Shown one piece after another: positions 32,858-41,906 of a DNA stretch of 64,000 bases. Origin of the DNA: Parapusillimonas granuli (lineage in GTDB: Bacteria > Pseudomonadota > Gammaproteobacteria > Burkholderiales > Burkholderiaceae_B). The notes beneath the pieces are model-generated. The model was not told the origin of the DNA. It saw nothing but the letters and a program-made list of their open reading frames with translations, and did no database searches. A program made the translations under genes and the position numbers. The stretch's first letter is position 1, and every line of letters starts with the position of its first letter. The stretch lies in contig NZ_JACCEM010000015.1 in NCBI RefSeq assembly GCF_013416525.1, forward strand, positions 17,605 to 81,604, given 5' to 3'.

Positions 32858-34369
32858 GTGCACCCCTCCGCCTTTCTCGCCTGCCTGCTGGCCGCCTGCG
32901 CGGGCTGGGCCGCGGCGGCCGAGCCGCCGCGCGCCGACCTGTCCGACGAAGACCGCTCGCGCGTCCGGCGCGTCACGGCGCCCGCCACGCAATTCGAGCG
33001 GGCGGAGTCTTTCGAGGCCATGCAGGGCGGCGCGGGCACGGTCCGCAAGCTGATCAACCCCGATATTTTCTCGCATCCCGCCGCCAACCTCGATTTCGCG
33101 GGCCGCCAGGACTTCATGGTCGGCAACGGCCTGTTCCGCAAGGATTGGGTTTCCTCGCCGTCCTCCACCCAGGCGTCGGACGGCCTTGGGCCCTTGTTCA
33201 ACGCGCGGTCGTGCCAGGCTTGTCATGTGAAGGACGGCCGCGGCTCCGTTCCGGGCTTCGATCCCCTGCAGCAGGCCGACGCCGTGGCCCTGCTGCTGCG
33301 GCTGTCGCTGCCGGACACCGCCCAAGAGGCCCGAGAGCGGTTGAAAAACGCCGGCAGGCGGATGATTCCCGATCCGGTGTACGGCCATCAGTTCCAGCCC
33401 TTCGCCGTGGCCGGCTTGCCGGCGGAAGGGGAGATCCGCATCTCGTATCGCGAGATCCCGGTCGACTTGAACGGCGAAGCGCCGGCATCGCTGATGGCGC
33501 CCAGCTATGAGCTGGGGAAGCTGGGCTATGGGCCCATGCACCCCGACGTGCGCATCTCCCCGCGCCTGGCGCCGCCCATGCCGGGCTTGGGGCTGCTGGA
33601 AGCCATTCACCCGGACGATATCCTGGCCAATGCCGCGGCGGAGCGCGGAGACGGCATTTCGGGCAGGCCCAATTGGGCGGTCGATCCCGGCACGGGCGGG
33701 CGGATCTTGGGCCGCTTCAACTGGAAGGCGGCGGAGCCCTCGGTGGCGCGCCAGTCGGCCAAGGCTTTTTCGGGCGACATGGGTTTGTCCTCGCCGCTGT
33801 TCCCTGACCATTACGGCGATTGCACGCCGCTGCAGCAAGCCTGCCGCGCCATGCCTCACGGGGCGCAGCCGCATCTGGGCGAGCACGAAGTGCCGGGGCG
33901 CTTGATGGACCTGGTGGCCATCTATGCGCTCAATCTGGCCGTGCCGCAGCGCAGGGAGGTCGACGACGCGCGCGTGCTCGCCGGGAAAAAGCTGTTCTAC
34001 GAGGCCAATTGCATCGGCTGCCACGTGCCCAAGTACGTGACGCGGCGCGATGCGGACCGGCCCGAGCACCGCTTCCAGCTGATCTGGCCCTATACCGACC
34101 TGCTGCTGCACGACATGGGCCCGGGCCTGGCCGACGGCGTGGAGGAGGGCGAGGCTTCCGGGCGCGAATGGCGCACCCCGCCTTTGTGGGGCATAGGCCT
34201 GACGAAAGTGGTGAATCCGGCCGCGACGTGGCTGCATGACGGGCGGGCGCGCAGCTTGCTGGAAGCCATACTCTGGCATGGGGGCGAGGCGCAGGCGGCC
34301 CGTGACCGCGTCCGCGCCATGACGCCCGCGCAGCGGGCGGACTTGATACGGTTTCTGGAGTCCTTATGA
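32858..34369 (+). CDS. Di-heme thiol-oxidoreductase family protein (DUF1111)
   Basis: A 503-residue exported c-type cytochrome starting with GTG at 32858. The signal peptide cleaves near AAAAE (residue 21). Two heme-attachment motifs are visible, CQACH (near residue 122) and CIGCH (near 387), in a MauG/CcpA-peroxidase-like fold. DUF1111 proteins sit beside imelysins in many Proteobacteria and may oxidise or reduce iron, or process its ligand, in the periplasm. It is 21 bases after the first imelysin and overlaps the second by 4 bases. Confidence 0.88.
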   Translation: MHPSAFLACLLAACAGWAAAAEPPRADLSDEDRSRVRRVTAPATQFERAESFEAMQGGAGTVRKLINPDIFSHPAANLDFAGRQDFMVGNGLFRKDWVSSPSSTQASDGLGPLFNARSCQACHVKDGRGSVPGFDPLQQADAVALLLRLSLPDTAQEARERLKNAGRRMIPDPVYGHQFQPFAVAGLPAEGEIRISYREIPVDLNGEAPASLMAPSYELGKLGYGPMHPDVRISPRLAPPMPGLGLLEAIHPDDILANAAAERGDGISGRPNWAVDPGTGGRILGRFNWKAAEPSVARQSAKAFSGDMGLSSPLFPDHYGDCTPLQQACRAMPHGAQPHLGEHEVPGRLMDLVAIYALNLAVPQRREVDDARVLAGKKLFYEANCIGCHVPKYVTRRDADRPEHRFQLIWPYTDLLLHDMGPGLADGVEEGEASGREWRTPPLWGIGLTKVVNPAATWLHDGRARSLLEAILWHGGEAQAARDRVRAMTPAQRADLIRFLESL

Positions 34370-35544
34370 GCCCGTGGAAAATATGCTGCGGCGTGGGGCG
34401 ATGGGCGGCGGCAGCGGGCGGCTTGGCGGCGCGCGCGATGGCGGCGGCGCCGGCGATGCAGGCGGCGGTGAAACCGGCCGTGGCGCTGGCGGTGTCGTTG
34501 GCATCGTGGGCGCTGCCGCTTGCCGCGCCGGCGGTCCGGGCCGCCACGCTGCCTCCCGATCTGGGCGAACGTCTGCTGCAAGCCTATATACAACCCGCCA
34601 TGCGCGAATTTCACGATTCCACCCGCGCTCTGCAAGAGGCGCTGGATGCGCACTGCGCCCGGCCGGCCGCGACGACCAGCCAGGCCGTGGGCCGCGAGTT
34701 CGCCGCCGTGGTGCGCGCCTGGTCGTACATCGAGTTCCTGCGCTTCGGCCCGCTGATGGAACAGAACCGCTACGAGCGCGTTCATTTCTGGCCGGATCCC
34801 CGAGGCGTCGTCTTGCGGCAAGTGCGCCAGCTCGTCGACGGCACGGGTGAAATGCCCGACGTCGCGGCGTTGGCCACGCAAAGCGTGGCGCTGCAGGGCT
34901 TGCCCGCGCTGGAATACCTGCTCTATAGAGAGCACGGCCTGCTGTCGCAGCCGGCCGCCGCCCCGCGGCGCAGCTGCGGCCATGCCCAGGCCGTGGCCGG
35001 CAACCTCGCCGCCATCGGCGCCGAACTGGCGGCCGAGTGGCGCGCGGACAGCGAATTCGGGCGTCAATTCGTGCAGCCCGCGCCCGGCCGGGCGCTGTAT
35101 CGCGATCAGCGCGAAGTCGCGTCCGAGGCCTTCAAGGCCTTGTCGACCGGATTGCAATTCGCGCGTACCGTCAAGCTGCAGCCGGTCCTGGGCGCAAGCG
35201 CCCAGGACGCCAGGCCGCGCCGGGCTCCGTTCTGGCGCAGCGGGCTGGCGGCCAGGTCGCAGCAATGGGGAATCGACGGCCTGTACCGATTTTACGTTGC
35301 CGGCGCCTATGCATACCGGCGGGACGAGCAATGGATGGACGAAGGCGTGCGCGGCGAGCTGCTGCGCGCGGCGCAGGGCTTCGAGGCGTTTCCCGCCTGG
35401 GAGGAAGGCTTGCACTCCGCTGAAGGCCATCGGCGCCTGCAGCTGGCTTCATTGGTCTTGAAGAATGCAAAAGACATCATCGACGAACACGTGGCGCCGG
35501 CTTTCGGCGTGAGGATAGGCTTCAATGCGCTCGATGGGGATTGA
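34366..35544 (+). CDS. Second imelysin-family protein, lacking the motif His
   Basis: A 392-residue protein. The ATG overlaps the DUF1111 stop. The long Ala-rich leader (about 60 residues) may be shorter in reality if the ATG at 34456 is used; cleavage is likely near AVRAA. The imelysin region contains GLPALEYLLYREHG where the first paralogue has GYHAIEFLLWG, so the motif His is replaced by Pro while Glu is kept. This divergent second imelysin recurs in such clusters. It probably acts with the DUF1111 protein rather than as a metallopeptidase. Confidence 0.8.
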   Translation: MSPWKICCGVGRWAAAAGGLAARAMAAAPAMQAAVKPAVALAVSLASWALPLAAPAVRAATLPPDLGERLLQAYIQPAMREFHDSTRALQEALDAHCARPAATTSQAVGREFAAVVRAWSYIEFLRFGPLMEQNRYERVHFWPDPRGVVLRQVRQLVDGTGEMPDVAALATQSVALQGLPALEYLLYREHGLLSQPAAAPRRSCGHAQAVAGNLAAIGAELAAEWRADSEFGRQFVQPAPGRALYRDQREVASEAFKALSTGLQFARTVKLQPVLGASAQDARPRRAPFWRSGLAARSQQWGIDGLYRFYVAGAYAYRRDEQWMDEGVRGELLRAAQGFEAFPAWEEGLHSAEGHRRLQLASLVLKNAKDIIDEHVAPAFGVRIGFNALDGD

Positions 35545-36649
35545 ACGGCGCCGCTTGCTGTCGGCCCTTGCGCTGGGCGGCCTGTGCGCGGGCCTTGGGC
35601 CGCGGGCGTCGGCCCAAGGCCGGCCGCGGGACGGCGCGCTTTATCTTGCCGCAAGAAAGAACGGCGGCCATTACGAAATGGCGCTGTTCGACGGGCGGGC
35701 GCGCGACCGCCTGGCCGTGGCCCTGCCCGGCAGGGGGCATAGCTTCGCCATAGACGGCGAGCGGCGGCGCTGCGTCGTCTTTGGCCGCCAGCCGGGCTAT
35801 TTCGCGATGGCGGTGGATCTCTACCGCGAACGCGAGCCGCTGGTCCTGGACGTCGCGCCGGGGCGCCACTTCTACGGGCATGGCGTGTATGCCCCGGACG
35901 GCCGGCGCTTGTACGCGACGGAAAACGACTATGAAGCAGGGCGGGGCGTGGTGGGCGTATACGATTGCGCGGCCGGCGGGGGCTACCGGCGCCTGGGCGA
36001 ATACCCCACGGGCGGCGTCGGCCCGCACGAAGCCGTGCTGTTGCCCGACGGGCGCACGCTGTGCGTGGCCAACGGCGGCATCCTGACGCATCCCGATTAC
36101 GGCAAGCTGCAGCTCAATGCCGACACCATGCGGCCTTCCCTGGCTTATCTGGATCTTGCCACGGGCGAACTGGCGGAGCAGGTCTTCCTGGACGACGCGC
36201 TGAACCGCCTTTCCATCCGGCACCTGGTGGTGGACGGCGCCGGCCACGTGTGGTTCGCCTGCCAGTACACGGGGCCCGGAACCCGCCAGCCCCCGCTGCT
36301 GGGGCGGCACCGGCGCGGACGGGCCGCCGAACTGTACGCGGCGCCGGGCGATACGCAGCGCGCCATGAGGAACTATATAGGCTCGCTTGCCTATGACCCG
36401 CATAGCGGGCTGGTGGCGGCGACCAGCCCGGTGGGCGGCGTGACGGTGTTCTGGGACGCGGCCGGCGGCCGCTGCGTGGGCGCTTGCGCCGTGTTCGACG
36501 GCTGCGGCGTCGCGGCGGCGCCGGGTGGCGGCTTCCTGATCAGCAGCGGCGACGGCCGCCTGGCAAGAGCCGCGCCGGACAATGGCTTCGCGCTTGCCGA
36601 TCCGGTCACGCGCGGCGTGGCCTGGGACAACCACCTGCGCCGCGTCTAG
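35525..36649 (+). CDS. DUF1513-family periplasmic beta-propeller protein
   Basis: A 374-residue protein with a twin-Arg-type signal (IERRRLLSALALGG, cleavage near ASAQG). The body has repeated blade-like beta segments, with GHGVYAPDGRRLYATENDYE, GVGPHEAVLLPDGRTLCVANGG and GHVWFACQYTGP. DUF1513 proteins are the usual last member of imelysin/DUF1111 clusters. It overlaps the preceding gene by 20 bases. Tat export suggests that it folds or binds a cofactor in the cytoplasm. Confidence 0.85.
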   Translation: MRSMGIERRRLLSALALGGLCAGLGPRASAQGRPRDGALYLAARKNGGHYEMALFDGRARDRLAVALPGRGHSFAIDGERRRCVVFGRQPGYFAMAVDLYREREPLVLDVAPGRHFYGHGVYAPDGRRLYATENDYEAGRGVVGVYDCAAGGGYRRLGEYPTGGVGPHEAVLLPDGRTLCVANGGILTHPDYGKLQLNADTMRPSLAYLDLATGELAEQVFLDDALNRLSIRHLVVDGAGHVWFACQYTGPGTRQPPLLGRHRRGRAAELYAAPGDTQRAMRNYIGSLAYDPHSGLVAATSPVGGVTVFWDAAGGRCVGACAVFDGCGVAAAPGGGFLISSGDGRLARAAPDNGFALADPVTRGVAWDNHLRRV

Positions 36650-37139
36650 GGCCCGGCAGCGTCGACGGGCCACGGCGCGGGCGCCGGTCGCGGCGATCGT
36701 TACATTATCCAGGAATGCGTCGCGGCGTACAGGCTCCGGAAAGGTGAATTTTCGCTATTTTTTGCGGATCCAGGCAGGTAAGCCATTGAAAAACGTGCGA
36801 TTTTTCCATGCCGGGAGGATCCGTAAAAGCATCAATAAAAACAGGTGCTTGCGGCGCATACTTAAAACCGTGCTTAAAGCAAAAACGAGGGCCTGCGCTG
36901 TCGTGTCGCCGCCACAAAAAAGCCTCGGGTAATCCCTTACTTTTTGTTTCTCCCGAGGCTGTTCTGTTGTTGTTAGCCAACAGAGACAGCGAAAAACGCA
37001 TCTTTTGCTGAACCGGTCGTAGCCATGGGGCCGGAATTTTGATGCAATAGCAGCAACTTCCCATCGCGGAGTTAGAAAGAGCAGCAGCACAGTTTGGTAG
37101 TCGCTGCTCTAGTTACTCAAATCTACGGAGATTTCTTAC
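36650..37139. other. Intergenic region upstream of the porin
   Basis: A 490-base gene-free stretch. It is noticeably richer in A/T than its surroundings from about 36740 on. It contains a leftward terminator (36915-36960), a stretch resembling OmpR boxes in its loop (36935-36950), and the porin leader with GGAG 9 bases before the ATG. A long untranslated leader or a small RNA is possible. Confidence 0.6.
36915..36960 (-). terminator. Rho-independent terminator on the minus strand
   Basis: A perfect 9-bp stem AGCCTCGGG / CCCGAGGCT (36921-36929 with 36952-36960) has a 22-base loop. On the minus strand it is followed by a T-run (36915-36920). No minus-strand gene lies to the right that would need it, so an unannotated minus-strand transcript may end here. 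On the plus strand the following sequence is only weakly U-rich. Confidence 0.6.
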
Positions 37140-38279
37140 ATGAAAAAGACTCTGCTCGCTGCTGCTCTAGTCGCCGGCTTCGCTGGCGTTGCTCAAGCAG
37201 AAACGTCGGTTACCCTCTACGGTATCCTGGACGGTGGTATTGGCTATCAACAAGTCAAAGGTAACACCAGCTACTCGGCTAGCCGCACTGGCGCGACCGA
37301 TTCCAAAGCGACCAAGACTGGCATGATCAACGGCGTTCAGTCCGGCAACCGTTGGGGTCTGCGTGGTACCGAAGATCTGGGCAATGGCCTGCAAGCCATT
37401 TTCCAAGTGGAAAGCGGCTTTGATCTGGGCACCGGCCAACAGGCTCAGTCCAGCTCCAGCACCAACAGCGATCGCCTGTTCGGCCGTCAAGCCACCCTGG
37501 GTCTGCAAAGCGACGCATGGGGCCGTCTGGACGTCGGTCGTCAAACCAACATCGGTTCCAAGTACTTCGGCGCGATCGATCCGTTCGCCCAAGGCTTTGG
37601 CCAAGCCAACATCGGTGCCGCCTTCACGGCCGTCAACACCGTTCGTTGGGACAACATGATCATGTATCAAACCCCCAGCTTCTCGGGCTTCCAGTTTGGT
37701 GCAGGTTACTCCTTCCGTACCAGCGGCACGCAACAGTTCAAGATCAGCGGCAACGACGATCCCAACAACCGCGGCATCACCACCGGTCTGCGCTACGCCA
37801 ACGGTCCTCTGACCGCTGCTCTGAGCTACGACCAGACCAAGACTTCCTCGCAAGGCTTCACGGTCCGCGCCTGGAACCTGGGCGCAGCGTACGACTTCGA
37901 AGTCGTCAAGCTGCACTTGGCTTATGGCCAAACCCGCAATGGTCTGTTCGCGGCTGAAAGCTTCGGCAGCCAACTGCCCACCGGCCAAATCAACGCCGAA
38001 GGCCTGAAGATCAACTCCTACCTGGTTGGTCTGTCCGCTCCCCTGGGCGCTGGCAAGATCCTGGCTTCCTGGCACATGGCTGATCCGCGCAGCAACCCCG
38101 ATGCATGGAACGGCACCGATCTGGACACCGACAAGCAGCAAACGTACAGCCTGGGCTACACCTACGACCTGTCCAAGCGCACCAACGTGTACGCTCTCGG
38201 TTCGTACACCAAGCACGCCCAGTTCCTGCCCGATGCCAAGTCGACCGTCATCGGCGTCGGCCTGCGTCACCGCTTCTAA
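37140..38279 (+). CDS. Outer-membrane general porin
   Basis: A 379-residue trimeric beta-barrel porin of the Burkholderia/Bordetella type (OmpC-like, PF13609). The signal peptide is 20 residues (ending GVAQA). The mature protein starts ETSVTLYGILDGGIGY, has SGNRWGLRGTEDLGNGLQAIFQVESG typical of the family, and ends with a C-terminal Phe (LRHRF) needed for BAM insertion. Codon use is more biased (GGT, GCT, CGT, CTG) than in neighbours, as expected for a very highly expressed gene. The EnvZ/OmpR pair at 60154-62340 is a likely regulator. Confidence 0.93.
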   Translation: MKKTLLAAALVAGFAGVAQAETSVTLYGILDGGIGYQQVKGNTSYSASRTGATDSKATKTGMINGVQSGNRWGLRGTEDLGNGLQAIFQVESGFDLGTGQQAQSSSSTNSDRLFGRQATLGLQSDAWGRLDVGRQTNIGSKYFGAIDPFAQGFGQANIGAAFTAVNTVRWDNMIMYQTPSFSGFQFGAGYSFRTSGTQQFKISGNDDPNNRGITTGLRYANGPLTAALSYDQTKTSSQGFTVRAWNLGAAYDFEVVKLHLAYGQTRNGLFAAESFGSQLPTGQINAEGLKINSYLVGLSAPLGAGKILASWHMADPRSNPDAWNGTDLDTDKQQTYSLGYTYDLSKRTNVYALGSYTKHAQFLPDAKSTVIGVGLRHRF

Positions 38280-38308
38280 TCGGTTCGCATAGCTCGCTAT
38301 GCACCGAG

Positions 38309-38330
38309 TCGGCCCGGTTTTCCGGGCCGA
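38309..38330 (+). terminator. GC-rich hairpin after the porin
   Basis: The stem TCGGCCCGG / CCGGGCCGA has a 4-base T loop and starts 30 bases after the porin stop. It has no T-tract directly after. It may act with the stronger terminator downstream or stabilise the mRNA 3' end. Confidence 0.5.
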
Positions 38331-38360
38331 TGCAAAAAGCGGCAAGCCAGGCTTGCAGCA

Positions 38361-38388
38361 AAAAGCCACCCCTCGCGGGTGGCTTTTT
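38361..38388 (+). terminator. Rho-independent terminator of the porin gene
   Basis: The stem AAAAGCCACCC / GGGTGGCTTTT has a 5-base loop and is followed by T residues, in the classic form. It separates the porin from the nuo operon. Confidence 0.9.
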
Positions 38389-38480
38389 GCTGCGCGCTTT
38401 TTCCTAGTGAAGAAAGGTTTGCGCGCGGTCATAAACTTGTTTCCGTTCAGGGACTTTCAGCCGAATGACGCGCTCGAAAT

Positions 38481-38488
38481 GCTACAAT
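38481..38488 (+). promoter_or_regulatory. Candidate extended -10 element of the nuo promoter
   Basis: TGCTACAAT (from 38480) is an extended -10 shape 35 bases before the nuoA start. No convincing -35 hexamer is seen at 17 bp. It is the best promoter candidate between the porin terminator and nuoA. Confidence 0.4.
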
Positions 38489-38522
38489 CCGAGAGTTTAT
38501 TTATTGTGATTGGACGCCCCGG

Positions 38523-38882
38523 ATGAATCTGCAACAGTACTTTCCCGTTCTGCTGTTTATTATCGTTGCGACGCTGATAGGTTTTGCGCTGCTTGCCGCC
38601 GGACGCCTGCTTGGCCCGCATCGGCCCTATGAAGAAAAGCTGTCGCAGTACGAATGCGGCTTCGAAGCCTTCGGCGACTCGCGCATGAAATTCGACGTGC
38701 GTTATTACCTGGTTGCGATCCTCTTCATCATGTTCGATCTGGAAATCGCATTTTTGTTCCCATGGGCCATCGCCAACGGAACCGTCGGGCTGGTCGGCTT
38801 CTGGACCGTCATGGTGTTTCTTGCCATTCTCACCGTGGGCTTCATCTACGAGTGGAAAAAAGGCGCGCTCGATTGGGAATAA
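38523..38882 (+). CDS. nuoA: NADH-quinone oxidoreductase subunit A
   Basis: A 119-residue membrane subunit with three helices. The conserved loop [28 protein letters not shown] sequence (about residues 40-62) holds the Cys of the ND3 loop. It sits at the junction of the peripheral and membrane arms of complex I. It is the first gene of the 14-gene operon. In many related genomes secG and a tRNA-Leu gene precede it; here a porin does. Confidence 0.97.
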   Translation: MNLQQYFPVLLFIIVATLIGFALLAAGRLLGPHRPYEEKLSQYECGFEAFGDSRMKFDVRYYLVAILFIMFDLEIAFLFPWAIANGTVGLVGFWTVMVFLAILTVGFIYEWKKGALDWE

Positions 38883-38990
38883 CGGCCGGCCCTGAAGCGC
38901 AAGGCTTCGGGCCGCTCGCATGGCGGTGACGCCGCTTGTGTTTTTGTCGGTGCGGGTGCCATGCATCCGGCTGACCTACGAGGCAAATAT

Positions 38991-39467
38991 ATGGCTATCG
39001 ACGGCATTATGAAAGAAGGCTTTATCACCACCAGCGCAGACAAGTTCCTGAACTGGGCCAAGACGGGCTCGCTGTGGCCCATGACCTTCGGTCTTGCCTG
39101 CTGCGCGGTCGAAATGATGCACGCGGGCGCGGCGCGCTACGACCTGGACCAATTCGGCATTATTTTCCGCCCCAGCCCGCGCCAGTCCGACCTCATGATC
39201 GTGGCCGGCACGCTGTGCAACAAGATGGCCCCCGCCCTGCGCAAGGTGTACGACCAGATGGCCGAGCCGCGCTGGGTGGTGTCCATGGGCTCCTGTGCCA
39301 ACGGCGGCGGCTATTACCATTATTCGTATTCGGTGGTGCGCGGCTGCGATCGCATCGTTCCAGTCGACGTCTACGTGCCCGGCTGTCCTCCCACGGCCGA
39401 GGCCCTGGTCTACGGCCTGCTGCAAATGCAGAACAAGATCCGCCTGACCAACACCATCGCGCGCTAA
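38991..39467 (+). CDS. nuoB: NADH-quinone oxidoreductase subunit B
   Basis: A 158-residue subunit that carries cluster N2. Ligands are visible in ACCAVEMM (two adjacent Cys), GSCANGGG and [11 protein letters not shown]. The start at 38991 has AGG upstream; the frame opens earlier at 38961 without a ribosome site. N2 passes electrons to quinone. Confidence 0.97.
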   Translation: MAIDGIMKEGFITTSADKFLNWAKTGSLWPMTFGLACCAVEMMHAGAARYDLDQFGIIFRPSPRQSDLMIVAGTLCNKMAPALRKVYDQMAEPRWVVSMGSCANGGGYYHYSYSVVRGCDRIVPVDVYVPGCPPTAEALVYGLLQMQNKIRLTNTIAR

Positions 39468-39505
39468 GCCGCCCGGCCGCCGCTCTTAACGTTGAACTTA
39501 GAGAT

Positions 39506-40117
39506 ATGACTAGGCTCGAAACGCTACAAAACAACCTGCAGGCCGCTTTTGGCGAATCCGCCACGCTCACGCTGGCCCTCGACGAGCTCACGCTCGTGGT
39601 GCCGGCCAAGGACTGGGTCGATGCCTGTACCGCCTTGCGCGATACGCCGGCCCTGGGCTTCGATACCTGCATCGACCTTTGCGGCATCGATTATTCCGCC
39701 TGGGGGGCGCCCACCCACGTGCCCGACTACAGCGTGCATCCCCATCGCTTCGCGGTGGTCCTGCACCTGCTGTCGGTCAAGAACAACACGCGGCTGCGCG
39801 TGCGGGCCTACATCGAAGACGAGGAATTCCCCGTCATCGCCTCCCTGGTCGACGTCTGGCCGGCCGTCAACTGGTACGAGCGCGAAGCCTTCGACCTGTT
39901 CGGCATCATTTTCGACGGCCACCCCGACCTGCGCCGCATCCTGACCGACTACGGTTTCATCGGGCACCCCTTCCGCAAAGACTTCCCCTTGTCGGGCAAC
40001 GTCGAGATGCGCTACGACACCGAGCAGAAGCGGGTCATCTATCAGCCCGTCACGATCGAACCGCGCGAGATCAACCCGCGCGTCGTACGGGAAGAAGGCT
40101 ACGGAGCGGGGCGTTAA
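39506..40117 (+). CDS. nuoC: NADH-quinone oxidoreductase subunit C
   Basis: A 203-residue subunit of the peripheral arm (30-kDa family). The conserved ending region has [28 protein letters not shown] sequence and [12 protein letters not shown]. The start ATG is at 39506; the frame continues upstream as the shadow of nuoB. It is not fused to nuoD, unlike in enteric bacteria. It ends 3 bases before nuoD. Confidence 0.96.
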   Translation: MTRLETLQNNLQAAFGESATLTLALDELTLVVPAKDWVDACTALRDTPALGFDTCIDLCGIDYSAWGAPTHVPDYSVHPHRFAVVLHLLSVKNNTRLRVRAYIEDEEFPVIASLVDVWPAVNWYEREAFDLFGIIFDGHPDLRRILTDYGFIGHPFRKDFPLSGNVEMRYDTEQKRVIYQPVTIEPREINPRVVREEGYGAGR

Positions 40118-40120
40118 AGC

Positions 40121-41377
40121 ATGGCTGACATCAAGAACTACACACTGAACTTCGGTCCTCAACACCCGGCCGCCCACGGCGTGCTGCGCTTGGTACTGGA
40201 ACTGGACGGCGAAGTCATCCAGCGCGCCGATCCGCACATCGGCCTGCTGCACCGGGCCACCGAGAAGCTGGCCGAGCACAAGACCTTCCTGCAGGCGCTG
40301 CCCTACATGGACCGCCTGGACTACGTCTCCATGATGTGCAACGAGCACGCCTACGTCATGGCGGTCGAGAAACTGCTGGGCATCGAGGTCCCGCTGCGGG
40401 CGCAGTACATCCGCGTCATGTTCGACGAAATCACCCGCCTGCTCAACCACCTGATGTCGCTGGGCTCGCACGCGCTCGACGTCGGCGCCATGGCCGTCTT
40501 CCTGTACGCCTTCCGCGAACGCGAAGACCTCATGGACTGCTACGAAGCGGTTTCCGGCGCGCGCATGCATGCGGCCTACTACCGGCCGGGCGGCGTGTAT
40601 CGCGACCTGCCCGACGCCATGCCGCAGTACGGCCAGTCCAGCAAGTACCGCGGCGAAAAGGAATTGCGCGCCATGAACGAGGCGCGCTCCGGCTCGCTGC
40701 TCGATTTCATCGAAGACTTCACCAACCGCTTCCCCACCTGCGTCGACGAATACGAAACCCTGCTGACCGACAACCGCATCTGGAAGCAGCGCCTGGTGGG
40801 CGTGGGCGTCGTCGACCCGGACCGCGCCAAGGCGCTGGGCTTTACCGGCCCCATGCTGCGCGGTTCCGGCGTCGAATGGGACTTGCGCCGCACCCAGCCC
40901 TATGAAGTCTACGACCGCCTGGAATTCGACATCCCCGTCGGCGTGAACGGCGACTGCTATGACCGCTACCTGGTGCGCGTGGCCGAAATGCGCGAAAGCA
41001 ACCGGATCATCCGGCAGTGCGTGGAATGGCTGCGCAACAACCCCGGCCCGGTCATCGTGGACAACCACAAGGTCGCTCCGCCTCCGCGCGAAAAAATGAA
41101 GACGGGCATGGAAGACCTCATCCACCACTTCAAGCTCTTCACCGAAGGCATGCACGTGCCGGCCGGCGAAGTCTATGCGGGCGTCGAGCACCCGAAGGGC
41201 GAGTTCGGCATCTACATGGTGTCCGACGGCGCCAACAAGCCTTACCGCATGAAGATACGCGCGCCCGGCTTCGCCCACCTGCAGTCCATGGACGAAATGG
41301 CGCGCGGGCACATGATCGCCGACGCCGTCACCATCATCGGCACGCAAGACATCGTGTTTGGCGAAATCGACCGTTAA
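40121..41377 (+). CDS. nuoD: NADH-quinone oxidoreductase subunit D
   Basis: A 418-residue 49-kDa subunit that forms the quinone site with NuoB. Typical stretches are [21 protein letters not shown] at the N-terminus and [14 protein letters not shown] near the C-terminus, ending FGEIDR. The hydrogenase-like Ni ligands are absent, as expected. Confidence 0.97.
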   Translation: MADIKNYTLNFGPQHPAAHGVLRLVLELDGEVIQRADPHIGLLHRATEKLAEHKTFLQALPYMDRLDYVSMMCNEHAYVMAVEKLLGIEVPLRAQYIRVMFDEITRLLNHLMSLGSHALDVGAMAVFLYAFREREDLMDCYEAVSGARMHAAYYRPGGVYRDLPDAMPQYGQSSKYRGEKELRAMNEARSGSLLDFIEDFTNRFPTCVDEYETLLTDNRIWKQRLVGVGVVDPDRAKALGFTGPMLRGSGVEWDLRRTQPYEVYDRLEFDIPVGVNGDCYDRYLVRVAEMRESNRIIRQCVEWLRNNPGPVIVDNHKVAPPPREKMKTGMEDLIHHFKLFTEGMHVPAGEVYAGVEHPKGEFGIYMVSDGANKPYRMKIRAPGFAHLQSMDEMARGHMIADAVTIIGTQDIVFGEIDR

Positions 41378-41411
41378 CGGCGCGAGCCAAGGTAAAAACC
41401 GGATTCAAAAT

Positions 41412-41906
41412 ATGCTGCTTTCCGAACAAGCCTATCAGAAAATCGACCGGGAGCTCACCAAGTTCCCCCAGGACCAGCAACAGTCCGCCATCATGGCGGC
41501 GCTGACCATCGCACAGGAAGAGAAAGGCTGGGTATCCACTGAAGTCATCGAAGACGTCGCCGCCTATCTGCGCGTGCCTTCCATAGCGGTACAGGAAGTC
41601 GCCACCTTCTACAACATGTTCAACACGCATCCCGTGGGCCGCTTCAAGATCACGGTATGCACGAACCTGCCCTGTGCCTTGCGCGACGGCGTGAAGGCGG
41701 CCGATTACCTGAAGCAGAAGCTGGGCATCGATTTCCACGAGACCACGCCCGACGGCCTCTTCACCCTGATGGAAGGCGAGTGCATGGGCGCTTGCGGCGA
41801 TTCGCCGGTCATGCTCATGAACAACCACCACATGTGCGTACGCATGTCTCCGGAAAGGATAGATGCCATGATCCAGGAACTCAAACAGCACGGGGAGTCG
41901 GCATGA
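41412..41906 (+). CDS. nuoE: NADH-quinone oxidoreductase subunit E
   Basis: A 164-residue thioredoxin-like [2Fe-2S] subunit (N1a). The four Cys ligands are in [12 protein letters not shown] and [11 protein letters not shown]. The start at 41412 ([10 protein letters not shown]) is used. Its stop overlaps the nuoF start (ATGA). It works with NuoF in the NADH dehydrogenase module. Confidence 0.96.
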   Translation: MLLSEQAYQKIDRELTKFPQDQQQSAIMAALTIAQEEKGWVSTEVIEDVAAYLRVPSIAVQEVATFYNMFNTHPVGRFKITVCTNLPCALRDGVKAADYLKQKLGIDFHETTPDGLFTLMEGECMGACGDSPVMLMNNHHMCVRMSPERIDAMIQELKQHGESA

